NCBI GenBank assembly: GCA_964565865.1
Contig: CAZMGM010000021.1
Coordinates: forward strand, 1 to 35,540
Reading direction: 5' to 3'
Length of the DNA stretch: 35,540 nt
Origin: CBDAPI01 sp964565865
GTDB lineage: Bacteria > Acidobacteriota > UBA6911 > RPQK01 > CBDAPI01
Shown here piece by piece: positions 26,011 to 33,980 of the stretch. The notes beneath the pieces are model-generated. The model saw only the letters and a list, made by a program, of their open reading frames with translations, searched no databases and had not been told where the DNA came from. Positions within the stretch are counted from its first letter, which is position 1; every line of letters starts with the position of its first letter. A program made the position numbers and the translations under genes.

Positions 26011-26436
26011 ACAGCTCGTCGTTGGGAAACGTCAAAACCATGGAATAGGCAGACTGGTCGTGGGCGCATGTCAACGGAAACCCCTGTAGTCGAGCCAGAA
26101 ATGGGCTTCGAACGCCTCCCCTCCCCCTCCCCGCGTACCCCCACAGAAAAAGAGTACTAGCCAGTTTGCATCGCTGCAGCATCCGCTTTCCGGCGAGGGT
26201 CTGGTCCAGGCAGTTGCTGTTCCAGGACATGTACCGGGAAGCCACCCGAATACCCCACACCAGCTTTTCTGCCTCGGTCACTCGTTGATCCAATCCAGTA
26301 GAACCGCCCATGCGGCCACGCAACGCGGGAGCAATTCAGTGAAAGGGGAGCCTGAAGACCATCCCTCGACGCAGGCCAACGTGATCCAGGCCTCCAGTAG
26401 CATCTTCCTGCACAGCGACAGTTGGACGAACTTCAC
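26011..26436 (-). pseudogene. Decayed lasso-peptide B2-like (Transglut_core3) gene
   Basis: Joining three reading frames on the minus strand recovers a protein of the lasso peptide biosynthesis B2 / Transglut_core3 family, cysteine-protease-like enzymes that process leader peptides. In order: an N-terminal helix KMLLEAWITLA from a GTG at 26436; after a shift near 26375, MVFRLPFH, an in-frame TGA at 26336-26338, then IAPALRGRM; then EKLVWGIRVASRYM and NCLDQTLAGKRML with the presumed catalytic Cys; and, in another frame, AFEAHFWLDYRGF with the catalytic His codon at 26101-26103. A shift back gives GFPLTCAHDQSAYS. The shifts around 26116-26140 and 26081 lie in G-runs, so sequencing error may explain those two, but not the stop and the first shift. 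No precursor, B1 or C gene is adjacent. Confidence 0.7.
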
Positions 26437-26467
26437 AAGCTGGTGGTAAACGATGTCCTCAGCCTGA

Positions 26468-28024
26468 TTACTCTACGACGGTGACTTGCAGAGTCGTGAA
26501 TTCACCCGAACCACTTCCCAGCTCGATTGCAATAACGGCGATTTTCCCGGTCTCAGCCGTCAGGAACACCGTTCCCCGAAAACCCGTGGTGTCGACTCCG
26601 GGGAACAACTCGTCTAGAAACATAGCCGTCCTGGCCATGGGACCGAGATCCTGGATCCCGGCTGCCATAACGTTGCCATTCTCACCCTTCAGGTCGAGAA
26701 TCACTCGGACATTCTGATCCGTGATATTAAGAATCGCTATGCCGGTATTGACCGTCTCCTCCCGGCGGGCTGGAGCCATTAGTTTCGTTCCTGGAGCACT
26801 GGGGCTCACTCCCGCGATTCCGATCCCGGAAAGAGCGAAGCGAATGACACCCGAGAGGTCATGATCACTGGAAACCCAGACCGAACCAGAAACGATGTTG
26901 CCTTCCCCTGTAGTTGAAAACGTCGAGGATCCCAACGGAGGGATCTGAAAATTAGCATTTCCATCCACTAGGATGTCTGCGGAATCCAGCTGATTTCCTT
27001 CCGCATCCTTGAACAAGATAAAGCCCGGGACCGTTCTCGATACATGAGGATTGTAGACGACGATATCACTGATCAGAGTCAGACCCCCACTTTGCCCATT
27101 GCCGAAGGTGGCGAATAGAGTTTCAACGATCATATTTCGTTCGATCCAATCGCTATACTCCGAAACCCGGGTGTAGACACCTGGAAAGTCAGGGTCGGCG
27201 CAGCCAATGCCAAAACTGGTAATCCCTACTTGGACGAAACCGGGACCTCCACCGGTCAGTGCCGTACCCTGTACCAGAAGCGGGACACCACTGTCAGCGG
27301 AACATATGTCGACACCCGGAGCAGCAGCGCAGACATGCGTATCGTTAATGTCAACGGACGCCCCGGCATAAGCATCTGCGCAGTCCTCGTTGGAAACAAC
27401 GCTGGTTTCTGCAGCCTGCAAGATGTTGGGAAAGCTGATGGGCTCGTCTTCAAGATTGTCGTAGTCATCTGCGCCCCAGCCTGCGATCGTTGCCGACGTA
27501 CCTTTGGGAACTGCCGAGTCGCGGTTGTAAGGCAGGGTAGGCTGATCTGAAAAATCCGTGGCCAGTTTCAAGAGGGCAATGTCGCCTGTGACGGTTGGAG
27601 CGTCCAGTCTTCCATTGAAGTCCTGATGAACTATGATTCTCGTCACATCCGACAAATCGCCCTCGTCCTTATTCAGATCGGTTACGTTCAAAGCCACCAC
27701 GATCTGTCGAGGATCCATCGGTATATTCGTGGGAAAACCATCCCGATCCGTTACGACAACACAGTGAGCGGCCGTCAGCACCCAGCTGGGTGCGATCAGG
27801 GTTCCCGCACAGTACTGGGCAAAGAACTTGTCGTCCGGGGCAAAAAAGGAATCCAGAGAGGTCCGGTCGAGCAGCCCTACCAGGTAGGGATAATCCGTGC
27901 TATCTGCCCCCTGGCCCCCGATAATGAACTCCTTACCAGGCTGGTGTTTTCCGTCGTCGCTTTCTGCAGCCAGCACGGATCCGGCAGGCATCAGTAGCGT
28001 AATCATCAAGAAAATACGGGACAT
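26468..28024 (-). CDS. Secreted trypsin-like serine protease with beta-rich C-terminal domain
   Basis: Exported S1-family protease of 518 residues. The signal peptide is MSRIFLMITLLMPAGSVLAA. The protease domain starts at FIIGGQGA (about 33) and has His87 (LTAAHC), Asp148 (GDIALLKL) and Ser245. Asp239, six residues before Ser245, matches trypsin Asp189 and predicts cleavage after Arg/Lys. The usual GDSGGP is ADSGVP, and SWG is SFG. Residues about 305-518 form a second, Gly- and Val-rich domain with no name known to me, including DLSGVIRFALSG and a C-terminal FTTLQVTVVE. I recall similar tails on secreted acidobacterial proteins. AGGAG precedes the ATG. It probably has no operon partner. Confidence 0.92.
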   Translation of the reverse strand: MSRIFLMITLLMPAGSVLAAESDDGKHQPGKEFIIGGQGADSTDYPYLVGLLDRTSLDSFFAPDDKFFAQYCAGTLIAPSWVLTAAHCVVVTDRDGFPTNIPMDPRQIVVALNVTDLNKDEGDLSDVTRIIVHQDFNGRLDAPTVTGDIALLKLATDFSDQPTLPYNRDSAVPKGTSATIAGWGADDYDNLEDEPISFPNILQAAETSVVSNEDCADAYAGASVDINDTHVCAAAPGVDICSADSGVPLLVQGTALTGGGPGFVQVGITSFGIGCADPDFPGVYTRVSEYSDWIERNMIVETLFATFGNGQSGGLTLISDIVVYNPHVSRTVPGFILFKDAEGNQLDSADILVDGNANFQIPPLGSSTFSTTGEGNIVSGSVWVSSDHDLSGVIRFALSGIGIAGVSPSAPGTKLMAPARREETVNTGIAILNITDQNVRVILDLKGENGNVMAAGIQDLGPMARTAMFLDELFPGVDTTGFRGTVFLTAETGKIAVIAIELGSGSGEFTTLQVTVVE

Positions 28025-28753
28025 CTCTTTTCTCCTCTACCAGCTTCAGGCCATTTTACTTCACGCCTCCGATTCGGCCTCTGACCGATCATATGCTAAC
28101 CATGAAAGACGGTGCTTCGAAACTTTTGGTTCGGGTAACCGTCCAATCATTGTGTGAATTCGAGTAAGGCAATATGCAGTTCGACATCCTGGCAGTCCGT
28201 GGTAAAAGTCGTGGACGGTCGTGCGCCAGAGAACTACGTTCACTGGAAAGGCACAGGAGGAAACCAATGCAGGTTTATCGGAGACGACGGGAAACACCGC
28301 TAGAGGGGCCAAACCTTACCATGATGAGATGGACTCCTCCCTTGGCTTAGACGGCATTTAAAGTACCCGGGCCAACATCAACTGAAGTCGAAGCATTCAA
28401 CCAGGACCCTCAACAGAAGGAGGCCAGATCAGTTCTGCTCGAGATATTAATGATGCTCTTGGGCGTTTCCTGCGTCGGATCGATCGCGTGGCGGAAGGCA
28501 AAACGGGACGGGAGGCAGCCTGACCAAACCACGCAGTAAGCCAGATTCAAAGACCGCTGCCTGGAAAGCCTCCCCCTTGCAAACGGAAGTAAGCCTCATC
28601 GGCGCCCCGAGAATTCTTTCGTCTTCAGCCGTGACCCGCAAGAACTGGCACCTGCTTCCTCTCCCTTAGTAATCCCAGAGATTTCCACAACTGCTAGCAG
28701 GGCAGGCCGATTTCTGGCAAAGTGAAAATTTCCTTTGACTGAACAGTGACACC
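28025..28753. other. 729-bp gap without a convincing gene
   Basis: The gap separates the divergent protease (-) and ribosome rescue (+) genes. Frames on the minus strand (28061-28312, 28447-28641) show no recognisable motif. The only notable element is a 27-codon plus-strand frame at 28267-28350 with a strong AGGAGG (28255-28260) before its ATG; its product is basic at the N-terminus and unrecognised. Promoters for both neighbours must lie here but I could not place them. Confidence 0.5.
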
Positions 28754-29203
28754 ATGGCCCTCCAAAATGATATCGGTTTTGTCGTTATCAACGCGGGAAC
28801 GCGAATTCCTTTTTCCGAGTTTTCTTTCAGGGCCGCGCGGAGCAGTGGGCCTGGCGGACAGAATGTGAACAAAGTAAGCACCAAGGTGACACTGCTTTTC
28901 GACCTGGCCGCCTCGCCTAGCCTAACTCCTGACCAGAAGGGACAGCTGCGGGAACGTCTTGGAAGCCGCATCAATCGCCATGGCGTCCTCCGTGTTAGCA
29001 GTCAGGAACACCGCAGCCAGGCCCGCAACCGGCAAACCGCAACCGACCGCTTCGTCAGTCTCCTGCAGGAGGCTCTCCGGCAGCAGAAGCCGCGTCGTCC
29101 AACCCGAAAGTCCCGGCAGACCAAAGAGAAACGACTGCGTTTGAAGAAACAGCACGGAGCACTCAAGAAAGCGAGATCCAGCCCTTCGCCCGAGGAGTTC
29201 TGA
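28754..29203 (+). CDS. arfB: ArfB-type peptidyl-tRNA hydrolase / ribosome rescue factor
   Basis: Release-factor-like protein that hydrolyses peptidyl-tRNA on ribosomes stalled without a stop codon (YaeJ/ICT1 family). The 149-residue protein has the GGQ motif in SSGPGGQNVNKVSTKV (about 30-45) and no codon-recognition domain. Its tail (about 112-145, KPRRPTRKSRQTKEKR) is strongly basic and would enter the empty mRNA channel. These features fit ArfB better than a full-length release factor. The ATG at 28754 lacks a clear ribosome site. It converges on mdh; a weak GGGCC/GGCCC stem near 29231-29249 might mark the end of transcription. Confidence 0.9.
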   Translation: MALQNDIGFVVINAGTRIPFSEFSFRAARSSGPGGQNVNKVSTKVTLLFDLAASPSLTPDQKGQLRERLGSRINRHGVLRVSSQEHRSQARNRQTATDRFVSLLQEALRQQKPRRPTRKSRQTKEKRLRLKKQHGALKKARSSPSPEEF

Positions 29204-29381
29204 ATCCAGCCGGCGGTCATTATTGAGGGTTGGGCCGAATTCCTAGGCCCGGTCTTGCAGCAGACGTGAAAATGATTCCCTGACTAGGCCAAACCTCTAA
29301 CTGTCTTCAGGCTTCCAGTCCAGGGCGACACCAAACCCTGAACACTTTCTACTGTCGGCCTCTGGACCCAGCAGCTGGAAG

Positions 29382-30320
29382 CTAAAGGTACCCGTTCTCC
29401 TGGAGCGTTGTCTTAAGTTCCTGCACCGCGGCAGCCGACTTTTGAAGGGCTAACTGTTCCTCTGTACTCAGGCTGATCTGAAAGATATCCTGGATTCCGC
29501 CACGTCCCAGCTTAACGGGAACGCCCACAAAAAGATCGTTGACACCGTACTCCCCCTCCAGATGGGCGGCGCAGGGAAGGATCTTGCGCTGATCCCTGAG
29601 GATCGACTCCACCATTTCCGCGACTCCCGCGCTGGGGGCGTAAAAGGCGCTCCCGGTTTTGAGCAGCTTCACGATCTCGGCACCACCATCGCGGGTGCGC
29701 TGGATGATGGCCTCTAGTCGGTCCGCCGGTATGAGCTCTGTTATCGGAACACCGGCCACGGTCGAGTACCTGGGCAGAGGCACCATAGTGTCACCGTGTC
29801 CTCCCAGCACAAAGGCGTGAGTGCTTTCCACCGAAACACCAAGTTCCATGGCAATAAAAGTGCGAAAGCGCGCAGAGTCGAGAATCCCGGCCATTCCGAT
29901 CACTCGCGACCGCGGAAACCCGCTCACCCACCTGGCCACGTGGCACATCGCATCCAGGGGATTGCTGACGACGATGATGATGCAATTCGGATTCTGGCGA
30001 GCCAGACCCTCCGTGACAGATTTTACGATGGCGGCGTTCTTGAGCAGAAGATCGTCCCGGCTCATTCCGGGTTTGCGAGGCAGGCCTGCGGTGATGACCG
30101 CGACATCGGATCCTGCGGTCGCCTCATAGTAATTGGTTCCCGTCACCTGACTGTCGTACTTTTCGACGGGGCCGGCTTCCAGTAGATCGAGCGCCTTGCC
30201 CTGTGGCATTCCTTCCACAATGTCAACAACGACGACATCGGCAAGTTCTTTCTCGGCGATCCTCTGGGCGGTGGTCGCTCCTACATGGCCAGCCCCGACA
30301 ACGGTTACTTTTTGTTTCAT
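29382..30320 (-). CDS. mdh: Malate dehydrogenase (NAD)
   Basis: Interconverts malate and oxaloacetate in the TCA cycle. From the ATG at 30320, preceded by GGAG, the protein has 312 residues; the frame opens 16 codons earlier. The Rossmann motif VGAGHVGATTAQR (8-20) is followed by Asp33 in VVVDIVEG, favouring NAD. The loop AGLPRKPGMSRDDL has the Arg residues (82, 88) expected of a malate rather than lactate dehydrogenase. The catalytic His175 is in GGHGDTMVPLPRYS. It belongs to the LDH-like MDH group. It lies 78 nt after icd on the same strand and is probably co-transcribed. Confidence 0.96.
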   Translation of the reverse strand: MKQKVTVVGAGHVGATTAQRIAEKELADVVVVDIVEGMPQGKALDLLEAGPVEKYDSQVTGTNYYEATAGSDVAVITAGLPRKPGMSRDDLLLKNAAIVKSVTEGLARQNPNCIIIVVSNPLDAMCHVARWVSGFPRSRVIGMAGILDSARFRTFIAMELGVSVESTHAFVLGGHGDTMVPLPRYSTVAGVPITELIPADRLEAIIQRTRDGGAEIVKLLKTGSAFYAPSAGVAEMVESILRDQRKILPCAAHLEGEYGVNDLFVGVPVKLGRGGIQDIFQISLSTEEQLALQKSAAAVQELKTTLQENGYL

Positions 30321-30398
30321 GGTGATTTCTCCGCAGGCGGGAAGTACGGAGTTCGAATATCGAACCAAAAACGTGGCACTGTGTGGCTCCGACTTCCC

Positions 30399-31610
30399 TT
30401 ACATATTCTCGACGATTGCAGCGCCGAACTCACTAGTTTTCAGTTTAGTTGCTCCCTCCATCTGTCGTGCCAGGTCATAGGTGACGCGCTTCTCAACGAT
30501 GGTCCTCTCCAGGGCTTTCGTAATCAATTCTGCCGGCTTGTCCCATCCCAGGTATTCGAGCATCATCACACCCGAGAGAATCAGCGATCCCGGGTTGACT
30601 TTGTCTTGCCCGGTGTATTTAGGAGCCGTCCCGTGAGTCGCCTCGAACAGAGCCACCTGATCTCCAATATTTCCGCCGGGTGCCATACCCAGGCCTCCCA
30701 CTTGAGCTGCGCAGGCATCGGAGAGATAGTCTCCATTCAAGTTGGGCAGGGCAATGACCTGGTACTCGTCGGGACGCAGAAGAACCTGCTGAAACATGGC
30801 GTCAGCAATGCGATCGTTGACGACAATTCTTCCCTCCGGAATTTTTCCGTCGTGAGCGCTCCACAACGTCTCTTCATCGATGCAGACCTCAGAGAACTCA
30901 CGACGGGCCACATCGTAACCCCAGTCGCGAAATGCCCCCTCTGTGAATTTCTGTATATTCCCTTTGTGTACAAGTGTGACCCGGTTTCGGGCCTGATTGA
31001 TAGCGAATCGAATCGCCATTCTGACCAGCCGCGAAGTGCCGAATTCAGAGATGGGCTTGATACCAACACCTGAGCCCGCTCTGATTTTTCGGTCCGAACG
31101 TGCGTTGGCGAACTCGATGAGCTCATCGGCTTCTGTGGAGCCGCTGGCCCATTCCACACCCGCGTACACATCCTCCGTATTCTCCCGGAAGATCACAACG
31201 TCCAGCCGCTGCGGCTCCTGGACCGGTGAAGGAACACCACGGAGATAGCGACAGGGCCTCACACAGGCAAAAAGATCGAGGACTTGCCGAAGCGTCACGT
31301 TGAGGCTTCGGATCCCTCCTCCCACGGGAGTGGTCAACGGTCCCTTGATAGCAACCGCGTGCTCCGAAATCTGGTCAACGGTGCTCTGGGGCAGCCATTC
31401 CCCTGCCTTCTCGAAGGCTTTCTCCCCGGCCAGAACTTCTTTCCACTCTATCCTTCTCGAGCCTCCGAAGGCCCGATCAACGGCGCCATCCAGTACGGCC
31501 CGGGTAGCTCTCCAGATGTCGGGGCCGATACCGTCCCCTTCGATGAAGGGAATGATGGGCTGATCCGGCACCAAAAGCCTGCCTTCGCTGACCTTGATTC
31601 TCTCTTCCAT
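30399..31610 (-). CDS. icd: Isocitrate dehydrogenase, NADP-dependent
   Basis: Oxidatively decarboxylates isocitrate to 2-oxoglutarate. The 403-residue protein aligns with E. coli Icd. Substrate residues are in GGGIRSLNVTLRQ (Arg101, Ser102, Asn104, Arg108); Ser102 corresponds to the serine phosphorylated by AceK in E. coli. NADP-specific positions are conserved: Lys-Tyr in TAPKYTGQDK and Tyr/Arg in VTYDLARQM. Metal ligands lie in LNGDYLSDACAAQ. The ribosome site before the ATG at 31610 is weak (AGAG). A possible promoter lies about 28-56 nt upstream. It heads the icd-mdh pair. Confidence 0.96.
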   Translation of the reverse strand: MEERIKVSEGRLLVPDQPIIPFIEGDGIGPDIWRATRAVLDGAVDRAFGGSRRIEWKEVLAGEKAFEKAGEWLPQSTVDQISEHAVAIKGPLTTPVGGGIRSLNVTLRQVLDLFACVRPCRYLRGVPSPVQEPQRLDVVIFRENTEDVYAGVEWASGSTEADELIEFANARSDRKIRAGSGVGIKPISEFGTSRLVRMAIRFAINQARNRVTLVHKGNIQKFTEGAFRDWGYDVARREFSEVCIDEETLWSAHDGKIPEGRIVVNDRIADAMFQQVLLRPDEYQVIALPNLNGDYLSDACAAQVGGLGMAPGGNIGDQVALFEATHGTAPKYTGQDKVNPGSLILSGVMMLEYLGWDKPAELITKALERTIVEKRVTYDLARQMEGATKLKTSEFGAAIVENM

Positions 31611-31637
31611 GAGCTCTGCTTTCCTACGAGACTTTAC

Positions 31638-31666
31638 AACTTACTCAGGACACTGAGCCTAGTCAA
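31638..31666 (-). promoter_or_regulatory. Putative promoter of icd-mdh
   Basis: On the minus strand TTGACT (31666-31661) is followed after 17 nt by TAAGTT (31643-31638). The -35 is five of six to consensus; the -10 is poor. The 138-nt gap after dapF makes a separate promoter plausible. Confidence 0.3.
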
Positions 31667-31748
31667 TGGAAGATCCTTTTCAAAAGCAAAGTAAGAAATT
31701 TGAAAGCTCGGAGGTTCAAGGAGTAGGGAACGTGGGACGTGGGCCACT

Positions 31749-32600
31749 TCAAGGCTCCCAGTAACAATAGCCTTCCCCAACCAGCTCCGCATCACCCGTC
31801 AGCAACACGGTGGACCCCTGGCTCCACTCTACGACCTGGGCACCGGAGGCGGTCTTCACTTCAACGGGAGAATCAACCAGACCCAGTCGGATCACCGTTA
31901 CGCCTGCGCCACAGGATCCCGTCCCTGAGGATGCGGTAGGTCCCACACCGCGTTCCCAGACTTGAATGAGGATATGCTTCCGATCGACCACCTGAACAAA
32001 GGTGACGTTGGTTCGATCCGGAAACAGGGGGTGGTTCTCCAGCTTCGAGCCCAGACGCCGGAAAGTCTCCGGAGCGGGCAATCGGTCGAGGATGACGGCG
32101 CACTGGGGATTACCTACCGACAGGGCGTTCACGTCCAGTGTTCGACCTTCGATCTCGACAGCGTGCTGGGACACGATCTCTTTGTCGTCGACCAGACACG
32201 GAATATCTAAGGGCAGGAAGGCGACCCTGCCCAGGTCGGAAAGGTAGGTCCACCGCGTAGAGCTCTCCTGTGCCACCAGCTGAAGTGTCTTTTTTCCGCT
32301 GCGCGTGTGCAGAATCAGAGAGGTTCCTGCACTTTGCCCGCTGCGGTGAATCTGGGCTGCGGCGCAGCGGGCTCCGTTTCCCGACATGCCCGCCTCGCCA
32401 CCGTCCCGGTTGAAAATCCGAAATCCAAAATTCCCCTCGGATCGTTCTTGGAAGAAGACACAGCCATCGGCACCCAGCCCCGAATGAGGCCGGCAGACGA
32501 ATACGGTGAACGTACTGAGCTGTCCTTCTTGGAAAAGAGATCCATCGAAGACCAGAAAGTCGTTGCCGTAACAGTGCCACTTGGCAAATGAAATCTGCAT
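31749..32600 (-). CDS. dapF: Diaminopimelate epimerase homologue with Ser in place of both catalytic Cys
   Basis: Member of the DapF family, whose usual job is LL- to meso-diaminopimelate for lysine and peptidoglycan. At 283 residues with GNDFLVF, SVGNPQCAV and the ERGVG segment (Glu216-Arg217) it is clearly in the fold. The two catalytic cysteines known in H. influenzae DapF (Cys73, Cys217) align with Ser73 in MSGNGARC and Ser225 in ASSGTGSC. The neighbouring Cys79 and Cys230 are conserved. So it may be a poor or altered epimerase, use another residue, or act on another substrate. Its ATG shares one base with the phosphomannomutase stop codon (TAATG), so it is coupled to the sugar genes. Confidence 0.85.
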   Translation of the reverse strand: MQISFAKWHCYGNDFLVFDGSLFQEGQLSTFTVFVCRPHSGLGADGCVFFQERSEGNFGFRIFNRDGGEAGMSGNGARCAAAQIHRSGQSAGTSLILHTRSGKKTLQLVAQESSTRWTYLSDLGRVAFLPLDIPCLVDDKEIVSQHAVEIEGRTLDVNALSVGNPQCAVILDRLPAPETFRRLGSKLENHPLFPDRTNVTFVQVVDRKHILIQVWERGVGPTASSGTGSCGAGVTVIRLGLVDSPVEVKTASGAQVVEWSQGSTVLLTGDAELVGEGYCYWEP

Positions 32601-33970
32601 TATCGATTCACTTCGCGGCTTACCTCGGCGAGTTTTGACTCAACGATGGATTGAATTTCCTCCAGGCGATCAGGCGAGGATGCTTCATAACGAAGGACCA
32701 GGTGAGGCCCTGTGTTGGAGGCCCGGACCAGTGCCCAGCCTTCCTCAAAGATGACGCGAACCCCGTCAACGCTAACGGTCTCGTAGTTCCGCTGAAAATA
32801 CTTCTGGAGCCTTCTGACAATCTCGAACTTCGCGTCCTCGCCGGTAGGCAACCTGATTTCCGGAGTATTGTAGAGTTGGGGCACGTCCTCCAGCAGAGCG
32901 CTTATGGATTGACCGGAATCGGAAACTAGCTTGAGAAGCCGGCCTCCCGCAAAGGTCGCGTCGTCAAAACCATAAAAGCCATCCGCAAAGAAGATGTGAC
33001 CGCTCATTTCACCGGCCAGGGCGGCCCCGGTCTCTTTCATTTTTGCTTTGATCAGCGAATGGCCTGCTTTCCACATGATGCCTCTGCCCCCGTGTTTTTC
33101 GATCTCACGGTAAAGATTCATCGAGCACTTGACCTCTCCTATAATGGTGGCGCCAGATCGGCGGGCCAAGATCTCGCGGCTGAAAAGGATCGTGAGCTCA
33201 TCTCCCCAGATGATCCTGCCCTCGTCATCGACGGCTCCAAGCCGGTCGCCGTCGCCGTCGAACGCGATGCCGAGGTCAGCCTGACTGTCCTGGACGGAAG
33301 CGATGAGATCCTTCAGATTGTCCGCCACGGTCGGATCTGGATGGTGATTCGGAAACTGTCCGTTCATTTCACAGAACAGTTCTATGACCTCACAGCCCAG
33401 ATCCCGGTAGACTTTGGGAGCCAGGTCAGAGGCCATTCCATTCCCCGCGTCCACCACGACTTTAAGCGGGCGTGAAAGCCGGCCGATCCGCTTTCGGACC
33501 ATCTTCCGGTAATCTTTTTCGATTTCTCGAGATTCCTTACTTCCTTCTCCTTCCTCAAGATTTCCCTGTTCCAAAATGCGGCCGATCTTCTGAATCTCTT
33601 CGCCATATATCGAGTTCTTACCCAGCGAGATTTTCAGGCCGTTGTAGTCCCCAGGATTGTGGCTCGCGGTGATCATCACTCCACCATCCACGTCCCCAAA
33701 ACGATGGAGAGAGTAGTACACCAGGGGCGTCGGGACGAGGCCAATGTCGACAACCTTGAGCCCTGTTCCCATAAGGCCCTCTGCCACTTCCGAGGAGAGG
33801 CGTTCTGAACTCGGTCTACAGTCGTGCCCAAGCGTGACCCGCCTGCTTCCGGCTCTCTTGAGATAGGTACCGACTGCACCACCCAACTCCCTGGACATGG
33901 GCAAGGCAAGGTCCCGGTCGGCAATTCCTCGAATATCGTATTCGCGGAAAATCTCTAGGTTGACCTTCAT
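32600..33970 (-). CDS. Phosphomannomutase / phosphoglucomutase
   Basis: Moves the phosphate between C6 and C1 of mannose or glucose; here most likely mannose-6-P to mannose-1-P. In 456 residues of the alpha-D-phosphohexomutase fold, the phosphoserine loop is MITASHNPGDYNG (Ser103), the metal loop is FDGDGDRLG (Asp238, 240, 242), and the sugar-binding loop is GEMSGH. The C-terminal phosphate-binding domain ends near RASNTGPHLVLRYEA. It follows the isomerase gene by 10 nt and overlaps dapF by one base. Sequence fits the AlgC/ManB bifunctional type; the neighbours favour the mannose role. Confidence 0.93.
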   Translation of the reverse strand: MKVNLEIFREYDIRGIADRDLALPMSRELGGAVGTYLKRAGSRRVTLGHDCRPSSERLSSEVAEGLMGTGLKVVDIGLVPTPLVYYSLHRFGDVDGGVMITASHNPGDYNGLKISLGKNSIYGEEIQKIGRILEQGNLEEGEGSKESREIEKDYRKMVRKRIGRLSRPLKVVVDAGNGMASDLAPKVYRDLGCEVIELFCEMNGQFPNHHPDPTVADNLKDLIASVQDSQADLGIAFDGDGDRLGAVDDEGRIIWGDELTILFSREILARRSGATIIGEVKCSMNLYREIEKHGGRGIMWKAGHSLIKAKMKETGAALAGEMSGHIFFADGFYGFDDATFAGGRLLKLVSDSGQSISALLEDVPQLYNTPEIRLPTGEDAKFEIVRRLQKYFQRNYETVSVDGVRVIFEEGWALVRASNTGPHLVLRYEASSPDRLEEIQSIVESKLAEVSREVNR

Positions 33971-33980
33971 GCGTGAATTC

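Noticed and set aside
28447..28641. 64-residue minus-strand ORF
   Set aside because: No motif, homologous family or ribosome site recognised.
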